From positions 1 through 53,283 of the forward strand of contig JAMCVZ010000070.1 of NCBI GenBank assembly GCA_023476565.1: 53,283 nt of DNA, read 5' to 3'. The DNA is from Nitrospirota bacterium. GTDB lineage: Bacteria; Nitrospirota; Thermodesulfovibrionia; Thermodesulfovibrionales; Dissulfurispiraceae. Below are positions 16,787 through 24,195 of this stretch, piece after piece; position 1 is the first letter of the stretch; each line of letters opens with the position of its first letter. The notes under the pieces are model-generated. The model worked only from the letters and a program-made list of their open reading frames with translations, did no database searches and was not told the origin of the DNA. Made by a program: the position numbers and the translations under genes.

Positions 16787-17157
16787 ACCTCGTCGATTCC
16801 TGTGGATGGCTTGAGTATCTTGCCGATGGGCCTAACGCCGGCTTCTTTGCCGGGTCGCTCGAAAACCAGGAAACACTGCTTGTTCCTACCATTTGTATCA
16901 CCGAAGTATTTAAACGAGTTCTTCAGCAGAGGGGAGAGGACGCAGCGCTCCATGCTGTCGCTCTTATGCAGCAGGGTCAGGTTGTTGATCTGGACAGTGC
17001 TATAGCAGTAGAAGCCGCCAGGTTGGGGGATAAGCATAATATTCCGCTTGCCGATGGTATCGTTCTGGCGACGGCGTATTTGCACAAAGCCGTCATCTGG
17101 ACGCAGGATGCAGACTTCAAGGGATTAAGGGATGTTAACTATAAAGAAAAACAGTAA
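16783..17157 (+). CDS. vapC: PIN-domain ribonuclease toxin VapC
   Basis: A 124-residue PIN domain, the normal VapC size. The acidic active-site residues expected for the family are visible: the Asp in NLVDSCGWLEYL at the N-terminus, the Glu in CITEVFKRV (about 47), the Asp in IPLADGIVLATA (about 90), and TQDADF near the end. VapC toxins cleave specific tRNA or rRNA sites when the antitoxin is lost. The gene is translationally coupled to vapB and appears intact. Confidence 0.9.
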   Translation: MNLVDSCGWLEYLADGPNAGFFAGSLENQETLLVPTICITEVFKRVLQQRGEDAALHAVALMQQGQVVDLDSAIAVEAARLGDKHNIPLADGIVLATAYLHKAVIWTQDADFKGLRDVNYKEKQ

Positions 17158-17167
17158 GACATTAAAG

Positions 17168-17341
17168 ATGACTACAACATCCAATGAGAAATTAATTGAA
17201 GCAATGAGAGCGGTCGGCTTTGATGAGAAATTGGATGCCCTTATTGAACGGCGACGACAAATGGCCGCTGATTTTTTAGCGCCGCTTCCGCTTGCCCTCA
17301 ATTCGCCTCAAGACTCCATAAGGCGGCTTAGGGCTACCTGA
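17168..17341 (+). CDS. small hypothetical protein, 57 residues
   Basis: The ATG at 17168 gives MTTTSNEKLIEAMRAVGFDEKLDALIERRRQ, a charged and probably helical N-terminus, then a Pro/Leu segment (FLAPLPLALNSP). I recognise no family. It follows vapC by 10 bp and its stop lies in the loop side of a strong terminator hairpin, which would fit the last cistron of the vapBC operon. The ribosome-binding site is weak. It may be a real small protein or a remnant of another toxin-antitoxin component. Confidence 0.4.
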   Translation: MTTTSNEKLIEAMRAVGFDEKLDALIERRRQMAADFLAPLPLALNSPQDSIRRLRAT

Positions 17342-17351
17342 GCCGCCTTAT
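17318..17351 (+). terminator. rho-independent terminator after vapBC
   Basis: A 13-bp stem (ATAAGGCGGCTTA at 17318-17330 with TGAGCCGCCTTAT at 17339-17351, one G-U pair) closes an 8-nt loop and is followed by TCTCTTATT. The GC-rich core and AT-rich ends look bidirectional. Confidence 0.75.
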
Positions 17352-17483
17352 TCTCTTATTCCTGTCATTTTGCGTTTCCGATCATGGAATGAACCCAAAA
17401 TCAAAAAGCCCCTGTATGCTTTTTAATTTACTTTCATGTGTATGGTAAACTTATAAGGCTAACTATATATAGGCAAGGTATTT

Positions 17484-20138
17484 ATGGAGCAAAATATCAG
17501 TGAAATTCTGTGCCATAAGGCTGAGGAGCTTATCCGATTGGGACTTAACGGCCCATCAGTTGCCGGGCAATTGACAGATACCGTAGATAAACTCCTGATT
17601 TCAGCATATGAATCAGCGGTAAAAGGCAGTCACAAGTTACGAGTAACAAGTAACAAGTTAAAAGACAAAGACTCCTCAGACTCGTCACTGTCTTCGGACT
17701 CATCACCTGACCTAGCCCTGGTTGCTGTCGGCGGCTACGGCCGGATGGAGGTCGCCCCCTATTCGGATATTGACATCATGCTGCTTGCGAAGAACAGGGA
17801 TAGTGTGAATACCGACGCAGCCCAGGATGTCCTGTACCGCCTGTGGGACATGGGACTGAATATAAGCCATTGCTTCAGAACGCTTCCCGAATGCATTGAG
17901 GACTCTCTGTCCGATCTTAAAACACGGACATCCCTTATCGAATCCAGGTTTCTCGCGGGAGATAGAGGCATCTTCGATGAATTCAAGAGAGATGTCTATC
18001 AGAAGATCCTGTTCAAAAACAAGAAGGAATTTGTGCGGGATATGCTGAGGGAGATAGATAGCAGGCACAAGACTTACGGAGATTCTGTATATCTGCTGGA
18101 GCCCGATATCAAAGAGGGGAGCGGCGGTTTGAGGGATGTCCATTCGGCGTCCTGGCTCGCGCGGGTGGTGCTGAGGCTGGGAGAGCTGAAGGAATTCCGC
18201 ACACTGTTGCCGGAGGGCGATTACCGGCATTTTATGAACGCCTTCGATTTCCTTCTGAGGGCACGCCTGTGCCTGCATCTCGCGTCAAAGAGAAGAAACG
18301 ATGTCCTTTCTTTCGAGTTCCAGGAGGCGGTAGCCCGTAGATTGGGGTTCAAGGATACAAAAAGATTTCTTTCCGAAGAAATAATGATGAGGCTTTATTA
18401 TAAAAAGGCCGGGAGCGTGACCGATGCCCTTAAAAGAATCATGAACATGAGCGGCAGGCAGTACCTCAAATCGTTTATCAATCTCACGCCTGATTTTTAC
18501 ATTAAAAAAATTACTGATGATTTTTATGTGTCCAGGAACGAGATTATCATCAAGGACAGCACTATATTCAAAAGGACCGATAAGATTTTAGAGGCGTTTT
18601 ATGTTTATTCCATAACCGGCAAGAAATTCAGCTATCAGGTGAGGGAGATTCTCAGGGGCCGGTCCCTTTTCATAAACAAGACAAGGGTGTCCGGAAAGGC
18701 AATACACTGCTTTCTCGATATCCTGAAGGGGGACAGGGTATATGAGACTTTGAGAGAGATGCACGGTACCGGCATCTTAGACAGGTTTATCCCCGAATTC
18801 GGCAGACTGAGGCATCTCGTGCTCTACGAGCCCTATCACCGGTATACTGTCGATGAGCACACCCTGATTGCTATTAAGAACCTGGAAGCGCTGAAAAATA
18901 CGCGCCACACGAAGCTCCGGCGCCTTGCCGGAATATTGAAAGAGGTGAAACAGGAAACTTTATATTTATCCGTCCTGTTGCACGATATAGGCAAGGGCCT
19001 GAGCGAAAAGCGCTTCGGCAGGCATGAGGATTCCGGATACAGAATGCTCAAAGGCATTCTGGAGAGATTCAATATCGGGGGCGCCGACAGGCAGAGGATC
19101 GAATTCCTGGTGAAAAATCATATTTTACTCTCAAAGCTGGCATTGGCACGGGATACCGATGCGCCGGAGACCGTAACGCAGCTCGCTGAAACGGTTGAAA
19201 CCGAAGAGAGCCTGAATGCATTATACCTGATGACGTATGCTGACATGACAGCAGTAAATCCCCACTTCTGGACGGAATGGAAGGCATACCTTTTTTACGA
19301 TATTTATAAGAAGGCCGTCGATCACCTGCGGGGCGTCAGGGGAAGGTACTACGATACGGCCGATGAAAAACTTAAAAAATTCATTGAGGACATGCCCGAA
19401 AGATACATAGTCTCGCGCTCGGATGAAATGATATATTCCGATTATGCTTTGACCGTACGCGCACAAGCCGGGCATGTCGCGATCTCTATCGACGACAGGC
19501 CGGACAGCACAGCGGAAATAGGTATAGCAACAGAAGATATGCATGGACTCTTTTCCAGGATTGTCGGCGCCTTGAGCCTGAGGGGGCTCAATATAGTGCA
19601 GGCAAGGCTTTATACCGGCAAAAGCGGTCTCGTTGTCGATAAGATCCTGGTGTCGAACTGGAAAGATATCTGGTGGCAGGGGATGGGGGAACAGATAAAA
19701 AATGATTTGAAAGAGGCGATATCACAACTAAGACAAGAGGCGGGGGACGGAAAATCCCTCTGCGAACCGGAGAAATCCACGGTTCCACGGTTCTCCGTGT
19801 CCCCGTTTCATGCAGAGTGCCTGTCGCCTGTTTCCAAAAGGCTCGAGCGCTTTGTTGAGATAGACAACGAGACATCCGATGAATACACTATCCTCGAGAT
19901 ATTTCTGCCCGACAGGCTTGGATTGCTTTACGATATTTCCACGCGGCTTTACAGGCATAAGGTGGACATCATTTCCGCGATTATCAATACCGAGGACGAA
20001 GTCGCCCGGGATGTTTTTTATTTGCAGCACTACGGCGGTAAACTTAATGCCGGGGTTGTTTTCAATGTTTTGAATGCGGTACGGGATATGGGGATCGGAA
20101 AGACGGAGGGCTGCGCGGCCGCAGCCGCCGGTTCCTGA
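17484..20138 (+). CDS. glnD: [protein-PII] uridylyltransferase / uridylyl-removing enzyme
   Basis: An 884-residue bifunctional nitrogen sensor that uridylylates and deuridylylates PII. The nucleotidyltransferase motif GGYGRMEVAPYSDIDIMLL is at about residue 82, the HD domain core LLHDIGKG at about 498, and two ACT domains (glutamine sensing) at about 662-725 and 800-850. Two segments look extra. Residues 48-72 (GSHKLRVTSNKLKDKDSSDSS) are encoded by a dispersed repeat that also occurs at 26.9 kb. The linker between the ACT domains contains a Ser/Pro-rich stretch (TVPRFSVSPFHAECLSP) that is longer than usual. Catalytic motifs are intact, so the enzyme is probably functional. The ATG at 17484 fits; promoter not resolved. 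Confidence 0.93.
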   Translation: MEQNISEILCHKAEELIRLGLNGPSVAGQLTDTVDKLLISAYESAVKGSHKLRVTSNKLKDKDSSDSSLSSDSSPDLALVAVGGYGRMEVAPYSDIDIMLLAKNRDSVNTDAAQDVLYRLWDMGLNISHCFRTLPECIEDSLSDLKTRTSLIESRFLAGDRGIFDEFKRDVYQKILFKNKKEFVRDMLREIDSRHKTYGDSVYLLEPDIKEGSGGLRDVHSASWLARVVLRLGELKEFRTLLPEGDYRHFMNAFDFLLRARLCLHLASKRRNDVLSFEFQEAVARRLGFKDTKRFLSEEIMMRLYYKKAGSVTDALKRIMNMSGRQYLKSFINLTPDFYIKKITDDFYVSRNEIIIKDSTIFKRTDKILEAFYVYSITGKKFSYQVREILRGRSLFINKTRVSGKAIHCFLDILKGDRVYETLREMHGTGILDRFIPEFGRLRHLVLYEPYHRYTVDEHTLIAIKNLEALKNTRHTKLRRLAGILKEVKQETLYLSVLLHDIGKGLSEKRFGRHEDSGYRMLKGILERFNIGGADRQRIEFLVKNHILLSKLALARDTDAPETVTQLAETVETEESLNALYLMTYADMTAVNPHFWTEWKAYLFYDIYKKAVDHLRGVRGRYYDTADEKLKKFIEDMPERYIVSRSDEMIYSDYALTVRAQAGHVAISIDDRPDSTAEIGIATEDMHGLFSRIVGALSLRGLNIVQARLYTGKSGLVVDKILVSNWKDIWWQGMGEQIKNDLKEAISQLRQEAGDGKSLCEPEKSTVPRFSVSPFHAECLSPVSKRLERFVEIDNETSDEYTILEIFLPDRLGLLYDISTRLYRHKVDIISAIINTEDEVARDVFYLQHYGGKLNAGVVFNVLNAVRDMGIGKTEGCAAAAAGS
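17629..17672. repeat. dispersed AAGTTACGAGTAACAAG repeat inside glnD
   Basis: The stretch contains CACAAGTTACGAGTAACAAG, then TAACAAGTTAAAAGACAAAG: tandem variants of a GTTAC/GTAAC-rich unit. A closely similar stretch lies at 26919-26963, and both are translated in the same frame as KLRVTSNKL. It sits in frame between the GlnD N-terminal helix and the catalytic motif. Confidence 0.65.
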
Positions 20139-20181
20139 TTACAGCGGTAATAAAGGGACTAACGGGAAGCAAGCTTTAGAA

Positions 20182-23100
20182 ATGAAGAGGAAATTCACTT
20201 ATATAGCGATTATCATCATAGTTTTCGGTCTGATCCTCTATGCGCTGAGGGGGCCGAACATCTCCAATCAATTAAAAAGATTGATACTGCCCGAGCTGGA
20301 GCTCGCAACAGGCAACAAGTTCATAGCCCGGAAGATATACATCAACATATTCCCTTTGTTTATCGAAATGAAAGGGATCAAAGCATTCGATGACAATGGA
20401 AACAATATCCTCGCTGCTGAAAGGGCAAAGGGCTATATAGCTGTTTCGGGGTTGTTCAGGAAGGAAATAATAATCAAAAGGCTTGTTATAAAGAACCCGG
20501 AAATCCAGTCCGACAGGGTGCAGGTGGAAGAGATTATTGCAAATGTAAAAAAGCGCCTTGCCGAACCGGCAAAGATGCCGTTCAAGGTCATTATTAAATC
20601 CGTGGATGTTGTCAATGCAACGCTTTTTCTCAAGGACAAGGATGCCGAAATAACGCTTAAAGGGCTTAATGCGGAGATAATCGCATCGGATACAACGCTG
20701 TTCCGGATATCATCGGAAGGCGTCAAGATCATTAAAAAAGGACTTCCCGATCTCCAGGGCATGATCGAGACGCTTTTCGTTCTCAAAGAGAGACGGATAG
20801 AGGTAAAGAGCCTGAAGATAATGTCTTACAAGTCTGAAGTAAGGACCTCAGGCGTATGGTGGCTGGAGAAACTGTCCGGCTCATTCAAGACCGAAATGAA
20901 TATAATTGTCGATTCGATTAAAAAAATCTTCGGCCTTAAAAACAGTGGAGAAGGCACGCTCTCTGCCAGCGGTACGATAAAAATAGATGACGGGAGTTTC
21001 AGCCCGGGCACTATAGCCGTTGATCTAAAGCTGAAAGGAGACCTGTACCTTGAGACCCTGATGGAGCTGCTGGCTGTTAAAGAGAAGCTCAAGGGACATA
21101 TGAGCATTAAAGGTGCATTGAAAGGACCTTTGAACAACCTTAAAGCCGAAGGGAATGCCGAGCTCGAAAAAGGCAACCTTTTCGGGGTTGAGGTGGACAG
21201 GCTGAATTGCGGGATATCATACAGCGACGGCGCGATGCATTTTAACAATGCCAGGGCCGCCCTTTACAAAGGAACTGCTTCTGCGGAGGCCGTGATAAGC
21301 CTGCCGGTTGTGAACTATTACAGCTTACACGTAAAGGCAAAGGACGTGAGCAGCAAAGGGCTGTTTAAACTGATAGGCTGGGACCCACGGATTCCTGAAG
21401 GCAGAGCAAACGGCGAGATTGAATCGTCGGGCAGCTCATTCAACCCGCACGGCACTTTTGATTACAGGAGCATAGCCGCGGGCAGGGATATTATCGGACA
21501 GGTAAAAGAGCTCAAAGGCGAATTCAACATGCAGGGAAAGGTGATAAGCTTCCCGCGCCTTTTTGTTTCCACCGGTAAATCCAATCTTGAGACAGCAGGT
21601 GAAGTCGACCTGAGAAGCAATACGCTGGGGCTCAGAGGAAGCGGAACGGCTACCGATATAAATGAATTCTTCTCTCCCTATTTTACTGCGCTGTCGGGCA
21701 CAGGGAGCTTCCTGTGTTCCGTAACAGGACCCTTTCAAGATCCCCTGATCGATATCCGGTTCACATCGGGGAAAGCCTCATTACGCACGGGGAATCTCGG
21801 GATCCCGGATGTGCTGAAGAGCAGGGTCATCAATTTTGATTCAGCCGAGGGGATACTGTCATACAAAAAGAATCTTCTGACGGTCAGGGGCCTCTCATTG
21901 CGGTCGGCAAAGGAGGAGTTCAGGGCCTCGGGAAATGTGCGGTTTGAAAAGGCGCGCTCGCTCTTCGAGCTGCAATCGCCTGATTATGATCTGAACATAT
22001 CGGTAAAGAATATCGATATCAAGAGCCTTTCCGGTACGTTTCAGGACGGCCCCCCCTTTACCGGGACCATGCAGGCGGACTTCAGGCTCTACGGGAAGCC
22101 CGGGGACATCAGGGCGGATGGCGACGTACATGCAGGAAACCTGTCCTGGAACGGCGTATACTCTGTTGATGCAGGCGGGAAGGCCTCTTATAAAATGAGA
22201 GCTTTCTCGTTCAGCGCTTTGCAGGTAAAAAGGGGCAATTCCGAGCTGAGCCTACAGGGGAGCCTTTCCCTAGACAAGAGGTTTTCATTCGTTGCCGAAG
22301 GGAAAAGGGTAACTATTGCCGATGCCGTATCAGACAGGCAGAAGGAAATGCTCAGGACGCATTATAAAGAACTCTTTGTTGAGAACTTCTTCGACACTAT
22401 CTCCCTTATGAATTTACGCGTCAAAGGAGAAGGGGATTTCAACAACCCTCATATAGAATTGGACGGAGATGTCAAGAGCGGCACATACAGGGGGCGCCGG
22501 CTCGGCAAAGGGGATATTCACGGCACAATAAACAACGGCCGTATTGATATCGACGCGCACCTCTTCGATAGAAAGATGCTGGTAAAGGGCAACGCGACCC
22601 TTAACGAAAAAATCCCCTGGGCCGCCCATATCGAGCTTCAGCCCGCGCGGTATGATTTTATCATTGCGAATTTCATGAAGGATGTCCCCGACGACCTGCT
22701 GCTTAACATGAGGGGCGTCATAGTGGCCCACGGTGATAAGGACCGCGTGGATGCAGTGGCCACCATACAAAAGGCCCATCTGTATTTTTACGGGACGGGC
22801 TTTACCAATAGCTCGACCATAGTCGCTCACCTGGAAGACAAGAAGCTTTCCATAGAATCGCTGTCCATGAAGAGCGATGCCGCGGAATTCAGATTGAGCG
22901 GGAATGTGCTTATAGGCAAAAGATACGATCTCCTTTTCGAGGGCTCATCAGCTCTCTCTCCCCTTAAGGCGTTGTTTAAGAATATTGAGGTGATCAAGGG
23001 CAATACCTCCTTTGTCTTTTCGGTCACCGGCGGCTGGGACAAACCGAAGGTAAACGGGGACATGGACGTTACCAGCGGCACGCTGGGCTTCAAAAATTTC

Positions 23101-24195
23101 CATTACCGCCTGTCGTCGGTCTCCGCCTATCTTTACGTTGATGAGGACAGGATCGTCCTGGACAGGCTCAACGGAAAATTTTCCGGCGGGGATGTCGTCA
23201 TGTCTGGAACGGCGTATCTTCAGAAGTTCGCCATAAAAAGATTCTCGCTCGAATCAAAGCTGAAAGGAATTACAGCTTCCGTATCAAAAGATTTATGGGC
23301 CAGTCTGGACGGGGAGCTTTATTATCGCGGCACCATGGATTCACAAACACTCTTGGGAGATATCGCCGTTAAAAGAGCAAAGTATACCGAGCGCATAGAG
23401 TGGAAGAGCTGGCTTTTCAGGACCCGCCAGAGGGAAAGGGCCAGGGTGGAACCTACAAAGATCGACCTGACGAATCTGAATATCAGGGTTACGGGGCCTA
23501 ATCTTACGATCGACAATAACGTTGCGAGAGCGGTGATGACGACGGATATCCTGCTCAGGGGGACTATCGGGCAGCCGATAGTTCTGGGCAAAATTGAAGC
23601 AAAGGAAGGAATTGTTTATTTCCGTAATAATGAATTTAAAATAGTGAAGGCCGCGGTGGATTTTTCAAATCCCAATCAGATACGCCCCTACTTCGACATC
23701 GTAGCGGAAACAAAGGTGAGAAGCTATAATATTAGGCTCAGCCTTGACGGGTATGCAGAGCAGTTCAATCTTTCCCTTTCGTCGGACCCGCTGCTGAACG
23801 AAGCGGATATTTTCAGCCTCCTTACCGTCGGGGACCTCGGCAAGAACCTCAAAGGGCTCGAAGGCGGTATCGGCGCCGGTGAGGCTACATCATTTCTCAC
23901 CGGCAAATTGCAGGATGTGCTCGAGGAGAGGGTAAAAACAATTACGGGATTCGATCGCGTACAGATAGACCCTTACGTATCAAGGTACACAGGGACCGTA
24001 GCCCCGCGGGTGACTATCGCCAAGAGGCTTATGGGTGACAAATTGTACGTGACGTACAGCACTTCAGTGACAACAGGCGAGGAACAGATATGGAAACTGG
24101 AATATCTCCTGGGGAAAAACATATCCCTTATCGGAGTAAGGGACGAACGGGGCGGACTCGGCGGCGATGTCAAATTCAGGTTTGAGTTCAAATAA
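20182..24195 (+). CDS. tamB: TamB-like translocation/assembly (AsmA-like) protein
   Basis: The ATG at 20182 (MKRKFTYIAI) gives 1337 residues; the frame upstream overlaps the end of glnD and is not needed. One N-terminal membrane anchor (YIAIIIIVFGLILYAL) is followed by very long repetitive beta-strand sequence typical of the AsmA/TamB bridge-like proteins. The C-terminal DUF490/TamB domain (about 1100-1337) includes EADIFSLLTVGDLG. These proteins span the periplasm and are linked to phospholipid transport and outer-membrane protein assembly. The gene overlaps the next, an Omp85 protein, by 29 bp, matching the common tamB/tamA pairing with the order reversed. Confidence 0.9.
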   Translation: MKRKFTYIAIIIIVFGLILYALRGPNISNQLKRLILPELELATGNKFIARKIYINIFPLFIEMKGIKAFDDNGNNILAAERAKGYIAVSGLFRKEIIIKRLVIKNPEIQSDRVQVEEIIANVKKRLAEPAKMPFKVIIKSVDVVNATLFLKDKDAEITLKGLNAEIIASDTTLFRISSEGVKIIKKGLPDLQGMIETLFVLKERRIEVKSLKIMSYKSEVRTSGVWWLEKLSGSFKTEMNIIVDSIKKIFGLKNSGEGTLSASGTIKIDDGSFSPGTIAVDLKLKGDLYLETLMELLAVKEKLKGHMSIKGALKGPLNNLKAEGNAELEKGNLFGVEVDRLNCGISYSDGAMHFNNARAALYKGTASAEAVISLPVVNYYSLHVKAKDVSSKGLFKLIGWDPRIPEGRANGEIESSGSSFNPHGTFDYRSIAAGRDIIGQVKELKGEFNMQGKVISFPRLFVSTGKSNLETAGEVDLRSNTLGLRGSGTATDINEFFSPYFTALSGTGSFLCSVTGPFQDPLIDIRFTSGKASLRTGNLGIPDVLKSRVINFDSAEGILSYKKNLLTVRGLSLRSAKEEFRASGNVRFEKARSLFELQSPDYDLNISVKNIDIKSLSGTFQDGPPFTGTMQADFRLYGKPGDIRADGDVHAGNLSWNGVYSVDAGGKASYKMRAFSFSALQVKRGNSELSLQGSLSLDKRFSFVAEGKRVTIADAVSDRQKEMLRTHYKELFVENFFDTISLMNLRVKGEGDFNNPHIELDGDVKSGTYRGRRLGKGDIHGTINNGRIDIDAHLFDRKMLVKGNATLNEKIPWAAHIELQPARYDFIIANFMKDVPDDLLLNMRGVIVAHGDKDRVDAVATIQKAHLYFYGTGFTNSSTIVAHLEDKKLSIESLSMKSDAAEFRLSGNVLIGKRYDLLFEGSSALSPLKALFKNIEVIKGNTSFVFSVTGGWDKPKVNGDMDVTSGTLGFKNFHYRLSSVSAYLYVDEDRIVLDRLNGKFSGGDVVMSGTAYLQKFAIKRFSLESKLKGITASVSKDLWASLDGELYYRGTMDSQTLLGDIAVKRAKYTERIEWKSWLFRTRQRERARVEPTKIDLTNLNIRVTGPNLTIDNNVARAVMTTDILLRGTIGQPIVLGKIEAKEGIVYFRNNEFKIVKAAVDFSNPNQIRPYFDIVAETKVRSYNIRLSLDGYAEQFNLSLSSDPLLNEADIFSLLTVGDLGKNLKGLEGGIGAGEATSFLTGKLQDVLEERVKTITGFDRVQIDPYVSRYTGTVAPRVTIAKRLMGDKLYVTYSTSVTTGEEQIWKLEYLLGKNISLIGVRDERGGLGGDVKFRFEFK

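Noticed and set aside
19760-19830. possible further repeat (CCACGGTTCCACGGTTCTCC) in the GlnD ACT linker
   Set aside because: Only one copy was seen in the window and it is too short to call a repeat; mentioned in the glnD entry only.
20074-20181. longer N-terminus of TamB starting inside glnD
   Set aside because: The extra 36 residues are polar and would bury the membrane anchor; MKRKFTYIAI at 20182 is the natural start.
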